Part shown: piece after piece, positions 44,968 through 52,639 of the stretch | Layout of the letters: each line of letters starts with the position of its first letter | How positions within the stretch are numbered: the first letter of the stretch is position 1 | NCBI RefSeq assembly: GCF_014208045.1 | Contig: NZ_JACHML010000001.1 | Coordinates: 1 to 64,000 of the forward strand | Reading direction: 5' to 3' | Length of the DNA: 64,000 nt | Source of the DNA: Microbacterium thalassium | GTDB taxonomy: Bacteria > Actinomycetota > Actinomycetes > Actinomycetales > Microbacteriaceae | Notes under the pieces: generated by a model | Told to the model about the DNA's origin: nothing | What the model saw: only the letters and a program-made list of their open reading frames with translations | The model's database searches: none | Translations under genes and position numbers: made by a program

Positions 44968-45091
44968 CCGAGGCGACCATAGGCTGGGTCCACCGGGGAT
45001 TCCCGCGTCGCGCATAGCGATCCTGACGATGTGGGCGACCGCTGGCAGAATTGCCCGAACGCGCCACATTCTCGAAGAAGGGGAGGTCGTC

Positions 45092-46231
45092 TTGTCCTCG
45101 GACTTCCCGCCTCCACGCGTCCCACAGCCACCGCCGCCTCAGTTCCGCGAGCCTCCTCGACCGCACGGGCAACAGCCTCCTCCGCAGGTTCGACAGCCTC
45201 CTCCGCCGCAGGCATGGCAACGCGTGCAGTCACCTCCTCCTCAAGCTCCCCCGAGCAACGCATCAACATCGCAAGGAGTCACTGCTCAGCCGATCCCTGA
45301 GGGCAGCAAGAGCTACATCGTGACGCTCCTGCTTTCCTACTTTCTGGGGTTCTTCGGCGCCGATCGGTTCTACCTCGGCAAGACGCAGTCGGCCCTCGTG
45401 AAGCTGTTCACCTTGGGAGGATTCGGCTACTGGTGGCTCATCGACCTGCTCATCACGCTGTTCGGTGGGCAGCACGACGCTACGGGTCTGCGACTGAGCG
45501 GCTACGACCGCTACAAGAAGACGGTGTGGATCGTGCTGGGCGCGGTCTACGGCGGCGCACTTGCGCTCGGACTCGTCGCCACAGCGGCCTACGCGTCCTT
45601 CGACAGTTCTGGCCCGACCACATTCGGCTGGGCGCTGATAGCCATCATCGTCGCGGGCATCATCGCGGCAGGAGCGATCTGGTACTTGCGCCGGCGCGTT
45701 CGCGCACGGCCGGCGAAAGCGAAGCGCGGTTCGGATCCCGTCCCTCCACGCGTCCGTGTCTTGCTCGAGAGGCTCACGGAGGTCCGCACCATGTACGTAG
45801 CGCACGCCGCCTCCGGCACCGACGCTGCCGCCACGATTGTCCGGCAGATGGATGCGCTCAGCGCAGACACCGGGGAGCTGTTCAGTCGGCTCGCAGCCAA
45901 GGCCGATCGGGCGCAACGAGCCCGCGCTGAGCTCGAGTACGAGGACAAGCTCGGCAAGATCGTCGGTGCGCTCGACCGCGGCTACCTGCTGGATGTCCTC
46001 GCCAACCCCCGGCTATGGGACGAACCGGATCAGCGCATCCGCAACATGCAGGCGGCGATCGACGCTGTCGATGCGCAGGTGCTCGACAACGTGCGCCAGG
46101 TGAACGCTCACAAGGGCATCGTGTTCACGGTCGCGATCGACGGGCTCATCGGACCTCGGAAGGCTATGGACGATTGGCAGCGCGATTTCGACCGAGCCGC
46201 GGGCAACGGCGAGAGTCCGCCGCGTCGCTAG
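45092..46231 (+). CDS. TM2-domain membrane protein with proline-rich N-terminus
   Basis: A 379-residue protein. Residues 1-70 are rich in Pro and Gln (repeated PPPQ). A TM2 domain follows (YIVTLLLSYFLGFFGADRFYLGKTQSALVKLFTLGG, then GYWWLIDLLITLFGG), with the DRF motif typical of TM2. Two further hydrophobic segments lie near residues 155 and 190, then a long charged helical C-terminal part (from about residue 215). The TTG start at 45092 is preferred because AGGGGAGG precedes it by 5 nt; an ATG at 45030 is an alternative. It is convergent, with a 4-nt overlap, with the DUF2510 gene. Function unknown. Confidence 0.75.
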   Translation: MSSDFPPPRVPQPPPPQFREPPRPHGQQPPPQVRQPPPPQAWQRVQSPPPQAPPSNASTSQGVTAQPIPEGSKSYIVTLLLSYFLGFFGADRFYLGKTQSALVKLFTLGGFGYWWLIDLLITLFGGQHDATGLRLSGYDRYKKTVWIVLGAVYGGALALGLVATAAYASFDSSGPTTFGWALIAIIVAGIIAAGAIWYLRRRVRARPAKAKRGSDPVPPRVRVLLERLTEVRTMYVAHAASGTDAAATIVRQMDALSADTGELFSRLAAKADRAQRARAELEYEDKLGKIVGALDRGYLLDVLANPRLWDEPDQRIRNMQAAIDAVDAQVLDNVRQVNAHKGIVFTVAIDGLIGPRKAMDDWQRDFDRAAGNGESPPRR

Positions 46232-47274
46232 CCCCAGGTCTGCCCGTCCCACCAGCGCTGGCGACCTGAGCCGTCTTCGTACAGACCCGCCGGCGCAGTC
46301 ACTCCCGCCGTTGCGCGAGCCGGCACCATGTAGTGCTCCGTCCACTGCGAGCCGTCCCACCATCGGCCCCCGCGACCCGACCCGTCGTCGTACCAGCCCG
46401 CTTGCGCGAGCTGCAAGGACGCACCCGCGAGCGCGGGATCGGAATCGAGAGCGATGTTGAGCTGATCCGAGAACTGTTGGGGCGTCAGGGAAGCCAATTG
46501 CTGCTGCCACGCAAGCAACTCGTTCCCGGCGTCCTCGATTCGGGCTGCTGACAAGAGGCGCCACTGCTGCTCGCTGATCGCCTTGGCAAGCAGCATCGCG
46601 CGGACCCGCTCCTGCCACTCGGCGCTACTCATCGTGATCTGCGGCAGACCGACCGCAACCTCGACATCACGTGGCGCAATCCCCGGTGCGTTGTCGGACG
46701 TCGCGACAGGCGGCGCAGCGACAAGAGCTTGAGACGTCTGGAAGTGCGCTGTCCACTCGAATCCGTCCCACCAACGCTGACGACCGAAACCATCGTCGTA
46801 CCAGCCGGCGGGCGCAGGAGCGTGGTGTGGGTCCGCTTGAAAGTGGTCGGTCCACTTCTGGCCATCCCACCAGCGCTGGCGCCCTGCGCCGGCGTCATAC
46901 CAACCTGGGGGAGCATCGGTGGCCTCCGCCGGCTGCACTGTTGACGTCTGGGCCTCCTCCTCGCGACGCCGAGCCTTCCTGTCTTGGACAGCTCCGACAG
47001 CCGCGACCGCCCCAAGCGTCAGCCCAACGAGCGCAAGTCCGGCGAGAATGCTCCCGAGACCGGTTTCATCGTCATTCGAGTCACCGTCGTCATCCACGTA
47101 CTCGTCCAGCGCCGAGTACTCATCCGCGTCGTCGATCTCGTGCAGCTCGACATGCCCGACGAGACGATTCTCTTCGTCACGAAGCGTGCCGCGATACGCT
47201 CCCGTCGTATCCCGCGAAACGTCGAGATGGGTCCCGTCAGGGATCTCTGCCCTGAACCTCTTCTCAGTGGCCAT
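46228..47274 (-). CDS. DUF2510 multi-repeat membrane protein
   Basis: A 348-residue protein with one transmembrane segment (about residues 75-97) after an acidic N-terminal region. Four DUF2510 repeats of the pattern GWYDxGxGRQRWWDGxxWTxHF are visible: two at residues 120-180 and two in the last 60, the final one shortened. A coiled, Gln-rich middle (about residues 210-270) lies between the pairs. DUF2510 proteins are usually linked to membrane or cell-envelope complexes. Start at 47274 (ATG). It ends against the TM2 gene. Confidence 0.85.
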   Translation of the reverse strand: MATEKRFRAEIPDGTHLDVSRDTTGAYRGTLRDEENRLVGHVELHEIDDADEYSALDEYVDDDGDSNDDETGLGSILAGLALVGLTLGAVAAVGAVQDRKARRREEEAQTSTVQPAEATDAPPGWYDAGAGRQRWWDGQKWTDHFQADPHHAPAPAGWYDDGFGRQRWWDGFEWTAHFQTSQALVAAPPVATSDNAPGIAPRDVEVAVGLPQITMSSAEWQERVRAMLLAKAISEQQWRLLSAARIEDAGNELLAWQQQLASLTPQQFSDQLNIALDSDPALAGASLQLAQAGWYDDGSGRGGRWWDGSQWTEHYMVPARATAGVTAPAGLYEDGSGRQRWWDGQTWG

Positions 47275-47618
47275 CAACAGTGACCCGAGACCTGGCGCGA
47301 ACGTGGCAGGAACATGCCGCCACTCTACGCATGCGTTCCGACCTCTCGGTCACGTCGCCGCTACCACGTCGCCCCGCCTGCCAACCGGGTGGCCAGTGAA
47401 GTCTCGACGAAGCCGAGGGAGAGCTTCTGTGCGCCACGCTGCCAAGACCAGCGGAAGCACACGGCTCGAGGCCCCTCGCCCTCATTCCCCCATCTTTGGC
47501 GTCCGCCCCGGCCGCCGAGCCCAGGTCCAGCAGACGATGCAAGGCGAAGACCTCCGGCATCATGCTGCGCGGAGGTCTTCGCCGAACCCACCCTTTCGGA
47601 ACCCGAGGGGAGAACGTC
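47275..47618. other. intergenic region with a large hairpin, no gene
   Basis: I see no real gene in this 344-bp stretch. It holds a 13-bp perfect stem (47544-47556 with 47570-47582), listed separately, and otherwise unremarkable GC-rich sequence left of the IS481 element. Confidence 0.55.
47544..47582. terminator. bidirectional hairpin between DUF2510 and the IS element
   Basis: GCGAAGACCTCCG (47544-47556) pairs perfectly with CGGAGGTCTTCGC (47570-47582); the 13-nt loop can itself form a short GCAT/ATGC pairing. Before the IS insertion this would have sat about 40 bp downstream of the Cthe_2159-like gene and probably terminated it. Confidence 0.55.
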
Positions 47619-47624
47619 GCTAGG
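47619..47624. repeat. left 6-bp target site duplication GCTAGG
   Basis: GCTAGG immediately left of the left inverted repeat, identical to 48683-48688. It fits the NCTAGN target preference known for IS481. Confidence 0.85.
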
Positions 47625-48591
47625 TGTACTGACCTCGACCGTTGTTGACTCGGTCGATGGGGATGCCTCTGATGCCGAGGTGGGTTCTGTCTAGGTTGTA
47701 GTAGTCGAGCCAGGCGGGCAAGGCTGCGGTGCGGTCGGCGTTCGAGGTCCAGGGCTGCGAGTACGCCCATTCGGTCGCGAGGGTGCGGTTCAGGCGCTCC
47801 ACCTTCCCGTTCGTCCAGGGGCAGTGCGGCTTGATGAACTTCTGTGTGATGCCGTGGGTGTCGATCACGGCTCGGAACACGTTCGAGTGCCGGTAGGCGA
47901 ACGCGTTGTCGCTGATGACCCGTTCGACGCTCACGCCGAGGGTCGCGTAGAACGCGATCGCACGTTCCAGGAATCCCGCCGCGGTTGCGCCCTTCTCGTC
48001 GTCATGAACTTCGGCGTAGGCGACGCGGGAGTGGTCATCGATCGCGGTGTGGACGTAGTCGTAGCCCAGACCTCGGTGGCGGTTCGGGCGTTCCCCGCGG
48101 CCGTGGAGCCGCCATCCGCCGCCCTCAGGGATGCGGCCGAGCTTCTTCACGTCGACGTGGATCAGCGACCCGGGATGGTCGTGCTCATACCTCTCAGCGG
48201 ACCGGCGGGTCGCGCGGATGATCGTCCCGGTCACCGGGTCCAGCTCCCGCAGCAACGGGGTTCGGTGACGGCGCAGCACCCGTCCGACCGTGGAAGCATG
48301 CATGCCGAGCCTGCCGGCGATGAACACCGGCCCGCGACGTGTGAGGTGCCGCATGATCCGCACCCGCGTCTCCGCACACGGAGCAGTCCGGAGCGGATGG
48401 GTGTGAGCGATGCTGGAACGGTCGACCAGACCCGTAGGTCCGTACTCCCGGTATCGGCGCCACCACCGCCACGCGGTCGTGCGGGAGACACCCATCTCCG
48501 CCGCTACGTGCGCGACCGCGCGCCCCGACTGGATGCGCTGAACAAGGATCAACCTGCCGGCAGGCGCCAGCCGGGCATTACCGTGGGACAC
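47620..48591 (-). CDS. IS481-family transposase
   Basis: A 323-residue transposase. The N-terminal helix-turn-helix is HVAAEMGVSRTTAWRWWRRYREYG. The DDE core comprises Asp in IHVDVKKLGRIP, Asp in TAIDDHSRVAYAE, and Glu in NGKVERLNRTLATEWA. The start at 48591 (GTG, reading SHGNARLAPAGRL) matches the usual start of IS481 proteins; a TTG at 48633 would add 14 residues. The TAG stop lies in the 6-bp target duplication, outside the element proper, as known for IS481. The gene looks intact. Confidence 0.9.
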   Translation of the reverse strand: MSHGNARLAPAGRLILVQRIQSGRAVAHVAAEMGVSRTTAWRWWRRYREYGPTGLVDRSSIAHTHPLRTAPCAETRVRIMRHLTRRGPVFIAGRLGMHASTVGRVLRRHRTPLLRELDPVTGTIIRATRRSAERYEHDHPGSLIHVDVKKLGRIPEGGGWRLHGRGERPNRHRGLGYDYVHTAIDDHSRVAYAEVHDDEKGATAAGFLERAIAFYATLGVSVERVISDNAFAYRHSNVFRAVIDTHGITQKFIKPHCPWTNGKVERLNRTLATEWAYSQPWTSNADRTAALPAWLDYYNLDRTHLGIRGIPIDRVNNGRGQYT

Positions 48592-48682
48592 GAGAGGCCC
48601 GTGTGAACGAGCAGGGGAACTAGACAGCTCCAACTCGACCCCGGAGGCCTCTCCTACGTCAACAACGATCCGGGTCAGTACA
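47625..48682 (-). mobile_element. complete IS481-family insertion sequence
   Basis: About 1,058 bp bounded by 25-bp terminal inverted repeats that match at 22 of 25 positions: the left end begins TGTACTGACC at 47625 and the right end closes GGTCAGTACA at 48682. GCTAGG flanks it directly on both sides. One intact transposase gene is carried. The matching target duplication and near-identical ends suggest a relatively recent insertion. Confidence 0.92.
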
Positions 48683-48688
48683 GCTAGG
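48683..48688. repeat. right 6-bp target site duplication GCTAGG
   Basis: Identical to 47619-47624. The CTAG inside it is also the stop codon of the Cthe_2159-like gene (TAG at 48684-48686, minus strand). Confidence 0.85.
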
Positions 48689-49823
48689 GGCGACCGCCTC
48701 CGCCCATCATCTGGTTGGTCAGGGCGGTGATCTGCTCGCCGTTGACGACGACGGTGCCTCCGGTGAGGGTGCCCGTGCCGTCGAAGTCGAACGCCGACTG
48801 CGCCGTGACGTCGATCGTGCCACCGGTGATCGTGAGGTCGCCGTTGCTGTCGAACGCGTCGGTGTCGCCCGAGCCCATCACGACGGTGATCTCGCCGCCG
48901 TTGACCGTGATGCTCAAGCCGCTCGTCACGATGGCGGATGCGGCGGCGTTGAGGCCGTCGTCGGAGGCGTTGACGGTGATGACGCCGCCGTCGATCACGA
49001 CCACCGGCGCTTCGATGCCCTCCACCGAGGAGACGATGTCGATCGTGCCTCCCGTGATCGTCACTTGCTGCTCGGCCTTGACCGCGTCGTCACCCGTGGT
49101 GATCGTGATGTCCCCACCCGAGATGACGAGTTGGCCCTCGCCGGCGTCGGTGTCGTTGCTGGACTTGATGCCGTCGCCGGCCGCGTCGATCGTGATCGTG
49201 CCGCCGCTGATGGTCAGCGAGTCCTTGCCGCGGATGCCGTCGTCTGCACTCGTCACCGTGATCGTGCCCGATTCGATCGACACGTCGTCCTTGCCGACGA
49301 TCCCGTCGGCGAACTCGGCGGTGACGTTGAGCGTTCCGGTGCCGGTGATGATCAGATCGTCGGCGGAGTAGATGGCGCCGTCGATCTCCTCATCGCTGCG
49401 GGTGGAGGCGTCGGAGACGGTGTTGGTCGTGCCATCGGCGAGTTCGATCACGGTCGTCTCGGCGCTGTCGACCCGGATGGCAGCTCCGTCGGCGCTGTCG
49501 ATGGTCACGCCGCCCAGGATGATGCGCACATCCTCGTCGGTGTCGACGACGATCTGACCCGTCGTCGAGCCGCTGAGGACATAGGTGCCCGCCTCGGTGA
49601 TGGTGAGCCCGTCATCGGTGAGCTCGACCTCCGTCGTCGGCAGCCCGCTCCAGTCGATGTCGCCGCTGATGGCGCTCGTTTCGGCGGTGGTCGTCGAGGC
49701 CGACGCGGAACTGGACGGCGTTGCAGAGGTGTCCGCACTCGAGTCCGCGAGTGTCGTGGCGCAGCCGGTGAAGAGCAGCGCCGAGGTGAGCAGGGCGGCA
49801 GCGGTGAGGGTGAGTCGTCTCAT
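48684..49823 (-). CDS. Cthe_2159-like carbohydrate-binding lipoprotein
   Basis: A 379-residue secreted lipoprotein. Signal peptide with lipobox LLFTGC at about residues 15-20, a Ser/Thr-rich linker, then a right-handed beta-helix of repeated turns of the form GGxITVxSxDDGI, as in the Cthe_2159 polygalacturonate-binding family. It ends in GGGG. The start at 49823 has AAGGACC upstream. The IS481 element inserted exactly in its stop codon, leaving the coding frame intact. Three 11-bp direct repeats lie upstream (49878-49905). Role in binding acidic polysaccharide is inferred from the family. Confidence 0.85.
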   Translation of the reverse strand: MRRLTLTAAALLTSALLFTGCATTLADSSADTSATPSSSASASTTTAETSAISGDIDWSGLPTTEVELTDDGLTITEAGTYVLSGSTTGQIVVDTDEDVRIILGGVTIDSADGAAIRVDSAETTVIELADGTTNTVSDASTRSDEEIDGAIYSADDLIITGTGTLNVTAEFADGIVGKDDVSIESGTITVTSADDGIRGKDSLTISGGTITIDAAGDGIKSSNDTDAGEGQLVISGGDITITTGDDAVKAEQQVTITGGTIDIVSSVEGIEAPVVVIDGGVITVNASDDGLNAAASAIVTSGLSITVNGGEITVVMGSGDTDAFDSNGDLTITGGTIDVTAQSAFDFDGTGTLTGGTVVVNGEQITALTNQMMGGGGRP

Positions 49824-49877
49824 GGTCGGTCCTTGGGTCGGATTCTCGTGGGGTGACTCCCACTCGACCATCCGCCT

Positions 49878-49905
49878 CTATGCGATTCCTATGCGCCTCC
49901 TATGC
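49878..49905 (-). promoter_or_regulatory. three 11-bp-spaced GCATAG direct repeats (OmpR-type site)
   Basis: CTATGC occurs at 49878, 49889 and 49900, exactly 11 bp apart, 55-82 bp upstream of the lipoprotein start. On the minus strand the units read GCATAG. Direct repeats with an 11-bp period are the classic binding pattern of OmpR/PhoB-type response regulators. No two-component genes are in the window. Confidence 0.6.
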
Positions 49906-49998
49906 CGCAACCGAGCTGTGCCACGCGGAGTGGGCGGCCCGTGTGCACCGAACATTGCGGGGAGAATGGGGGACGATCGCACATGAGGAGGGCGGTGC

Positions 49999-50789
49999 AT
50001 GATGGCCGGGCCGAATGGTCGAACCGTGCTCGTCACCGGCGCCGGAAGCGCTGACGGGATCGGGTTCGCGAGCGCTCGCCTCGTGGGGGCAGCTGGACGA
50101 AACGTCGTCGTCACCTCCACGACGGACCGCATCTTCGAGCGAGCCGAGCAGCTTCGCGCCGACGGCATCGCGGCCGTCGGCATCGTCGCCGACCTCACCA
50201 GCGCCGAAGGGGTGGATGCCGTGATCTCGGGCGCCCATCGCGAATTCGGCGATATCCACGTGCTCGTGAACAATGCCGGCATGACCTCGGTCACCGACCC
50301 CGACCACCCGGCGCCCATCGGCGAGCTCTCCCTCGAGCAGTGGCGCGCGTCCCTGGACCGGAACCTCACCACAGCGTTCCGAATGGTCCGTGCCGTGCTT
50401 CCGCAGATGCACGCGGCGCGGTTCGGCCGCATCGTGAACGTCTCCTCCGTCTCAGGACCGGTCGCGGCGTACCCCGGAGACGTTGCGTATCACGCGGCGA
50501 AGGCCGGGCTGGTCGGGTTCACGCGCGCGCTCGCGATCGACACCGCCGCGGCCGGCATCACAGTCAACGCGTCGCACCCGGCTGGATCGACACGGGGTCC
50601 GCCTCCGACCACGAGCGCGAAATGGGGCGTTCTACGCCTGTCGGACGACCAGGCACTCCGCAAGAAGTCGCACACGCGATCGCCTTTCTCGCTGCGGAGG
50701 CGGCCTCGTACATCACCGGCCAGGTCATCGTGGTGGACGGCGCCAACACGATCGCCGAGGAGCGGGGCCTACGATCGGAGCGGACATGA
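49999..50789 (+). pseudogene. short-chain dehydrogenase/reductase with a frameshift
   Basis: Reading from 49999 (ATG, AGGAGGG upstream) gives a normal SDR start: TVLVTGAGSADGIGFASA, LVNNAGMT, NVSSVSGP, and YHAAKAG with the catalytic Tyr-Lys. After ITVNA the frame is lost at about 50569-50571. The expected continuation VAPGWIDTGSASDHE...GQVIVVDGANTIAEE lies in the +1 frame and stops at 50789. A single missing base (GC-GTC for GCN-GTC) explains it. It is either a real frameshift pseudogene or a sequencing/assembly error; the rest of the protein (about 263 residues) is complete. Confidence 0.8.
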
Positions 50790-50834
50790 CGGACACCTAC
50801 CCGCACGCGGCGCCGCTATTCGGACCCACACGCG

Positions 50835-50860
50835 AAAACCCCCGTTTTACCGGGGGTTTT
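50835..50860. terminator. bidirectional intrinsic terminator
   Basis: AAAACCCCCG (50835-50844) pairs with CGGGGGTTTT (50851-50860), followed by a T-run on both strands. It ends the SDR pseudogene from the left. From the right it is the terminator that belongs to the tRNA whose 3' end lies at 50862. Confidence 0.85.
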
Positions 50861-50861
50861 T

Positions 50862-50887
50862 CTGCGGAGACAGAGGGATTTGAACTC
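50862..50887 (-). repeat. tRNA-Ser 3'-end fragment, copy A (att-like)
   Basis: On the minus strand this reads TTCAAATCCCTC then TGTCTCCG, the T-loop, 3' T-stem and acceptor strand of a serine tRNA with discriminator G. The 5' part of the tRNA is absent. It is directly followed by an intrinsic terminator, so this is probably the original chromosomal 3' end of the tRNA gene left behind when an element integrated. The near-identity to copy C continues for about 150 bp to the right. Confidence 0.75.
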
Positions 50888-51070
50888 TGAAGGTTCGACA
50901 TTTCCGACATTTCGTCGGTCACGCTCCCGCGTGATTCCGCGGAATCACTGCTTTCCACGCTGTGCTCAGTGACGCCCGTTTGCGGTCGATTCTTCCCAAA
51001 CGGTTCCCACGTCGGTCAAGGCTTTGACCGCGCGAGCACGACGCCCGTTTGCCGAGGCTACCGATCCTGC

Positions 51071-51406
51071 TCAGTCTTTCAGATGAGCTCGGAGCGCGGC
51101 CGCGAGCGGCGGCAGATGCGACTCGACAACGTCGCGCACGGTTTCGGTGTCGACGCCGAAGTGCTGGTGCACGAGGATGTTGCGGAAGCCGCGGATCTGC
51201 ATCCACGGGATCTCCGTATGCGCGTCGGCGATCTCAGCAGGCAGGTGCACGACCGCCTCGCCGATGATCTGCAGGTTGCGTTCTACAGCATCCTCGGCCA
51301 TGTCCACCAGATCGGGATCCGGGCTGGTGAGCGAGGACATGTAGCGGCTGCATCGACCGATCGCCTAGAGAATGTCCGCGACCCGCTGCTCCGGGGTTCG
51401 CGTCAC
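51071..51406 (-). pseudogene. hepT: HEPN-domain toxin HepT interrupted by a nonsense codon
   Basis: Translation from the GTG at 51406, which overlaps the mntA stop (GTGA), gives VTRTPEQRVADIL, then TAG at 51365-51367, then AIGRCSRYMSSLTSPDPDLVDMAEDAVERNLQIIGEAV and the rest of a DUF86 HEPN protein. The TAG replaces a codon that is usually Glu in this family. The ribonuclease motif R-x4-H (RNILVH) is intact. A protein from the ATG at 51340 would lack the first helix. The toxin is probably inactive, unless the stop is read through or translation restarts. Confidence 0.8.
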
Positions 51407-51726
51407 AGGGCCACCGCATCGACGAGAGCGGACTCCGAGACCGGGCGCTTCAGCAGTTGCACTGGAAAGATGTCGATGTCGTCCCGCCCGTACAGCGCAC
51501 GGGTCTCCTCCATCAGCCCGCTCGCGCGCATGAGGAGGTTCCCGTCGGCAGGGTCCATCTCGACCAGGATGTCGATATCGCTGCCCTCTACCGCGTCCCC
51601 GCGCGCGACCGAGCCGAACAGCCGCGGGTTCCGCGCCCCATACTTGACGAGCAACAGGTCGAGCTCCGTGCGGCGCGCGTCGAGCACCTCGCGCAACGCG
51701 ACGCTCGACAAGCTGCTCCCGCTCAT
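51403..51726 (-). CDS. mntA: MNT-type nucleotidyltransferase antitoxin MntA, copy 1
   Basis: A 107-residue minimal nucleotidyltransferase. The catalytic motif GSVARGDAVEGSDIDILVE lies at residues 38-56 with Gly-Ser and the Asp pair. In HEPN/MNT pairs this enzyme AMPylates and neutralises HepT. Its stop overlaps the hepT start. A copy differing at 8 of 107 residues lies at 63021-63344. The Shine-Dalgarno is weak. Confidence 0.88.
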   Translation of the reverse strand: MSGSSLSSVALREVLDARRTELDLLLVKYGARNPRLFGSVARGDAVEGSDIDILVEMDPADGNLLMRASGLMEETRALYGRDDIDIFPVQLLKRPVSESALVDAVAL

Positions 51727-51886
51727 GCACTCAGGGTAGCGGCGCATCCATTCATGTGTGACAACAGTCCTGGCGCGAACGCGTAGTGGGCGAGCCGCGA
51801 CCGGGGATGCTGAGCGCCATATCGGGAGGTGGTGGGGGATGCTTGGATGTTCGCTGGTCCTTCGCACCCGAGCAGCTCGACTGCTG

Positions 51887-52639
51887 TCAGAGGAGGCGGT
51901 CGCGTTCGACACTCCCGGATGTCTCAGCCACTCGCCGACCAAGGCGCCCAAGCGCTGCGATCCCGCCTGCCGCACCCGCAACGGCACTTGGCAGCCACCT
52001 GACTCCGTCGCCTGGCAGAGCCGCCACAGCGATGACGAGGAGAACGCTGCAGATCCCTATGCCGATCGCGGCAGCGTACCAGCGAGAACGTGCAACCCAA
52101 GTCGGCATCGTGTCCAGGATGTAGCCGTCGTGGACATCACCGTCGGCGCGAGCGCTTGGGGGATGATCCGACGCCGCCCAATCGGCGATCTCCTCGGCTT
52201 GACGTCGGAGCAGTCGGCGAGGACCAAAGCTCGAAGGCAAGCCGATCGTGTCACCAGAACGCAACGTAACCTCGAGTTGAGCGGGGTATGGATTCCCGCG
52301 AATCCAAAGAAGGCTATGTAGGCGCGGATCGAAGAAGTCGACCACCTGCACGCCGGCGATTCTGGCGCGACCGACGAAGATGTCATCTCGCCAGAGCCAA
52401 CCGAAGGCGGCCAACCTGTCGGCTTCCATCACCATGCGCATCCGGAGGCTTCCGATGGCGAGCCAGAGAGCAGCGACGACCGCCGCCCCGCCGACGGCCG
52501 CGAACACCGGGGCAAACCACCACGGAACCTGGAACGCGATGCCAACCGCGATCCAAACCACCAGACACCAGTAGGCCAAGCCCAGAGGCATCCAGACAGT
52601 CCGGACCAGGCGCTGAGAACGCACGACGACCCGGCTCAC
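51887..52639 (-). CDS. PH-domain-like membrane protein
   Basis: A 250-residue protein with two N-terminal transmembrane helices (about residues 13-55), a soluble middle with a bacterial-PH-like pattern (ADRLAAFGWLWRDDIFVGRARIAGVQVVDFFDPRLHSLLWIRG, EVTLRSGDTIGLPSS), and two more helices near residues 195-230. GTG start at 52639 with GAGGGCGG upstream; an in-frame ATG at 52879 falls in att-like sequence. It lies in the first island unit. Function unknown; similar proteins are common in Microbacteriaceae. Confidence 0.7.
   Translation of the reverse strand: MSRVVVRSQRLVRTVWMPLGLAYWCLVVWIAVGIAFQVPWWFAPVFAAVGGAAVVAALWLAIGSLRMRMVMEADRLAAFGWLWRDDIFVGRARIAGVQVVDFFDPRLHSLLWIRGNPYPAQLEVTLRSGDTIGLPSSFGPRRLLRRQAEEIADWAASDHPPSARADGDVHDGYILDTMPTWVARSRWYAAAIGIGICSVLLVIAVAALPGDGVRWLPSAVAGAAGGIAALGRLGRRVAETSGSVERDRLL

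Noticed and set aside
50862..50887. Complete tRNA-Ser gene at copy A
   Set aside because: The left side of the T-stem and everything 5' to it are missing, so it cannot fold as a tRNA.
50786..50890. Short ORF starting with ATG that overlaps the SDR stop and runs into the tRNA terminator
   Set aside because: Only 34 residues, includes the terminator sequence and has no homology that I recognise; the overlap with the stop is probably chance.
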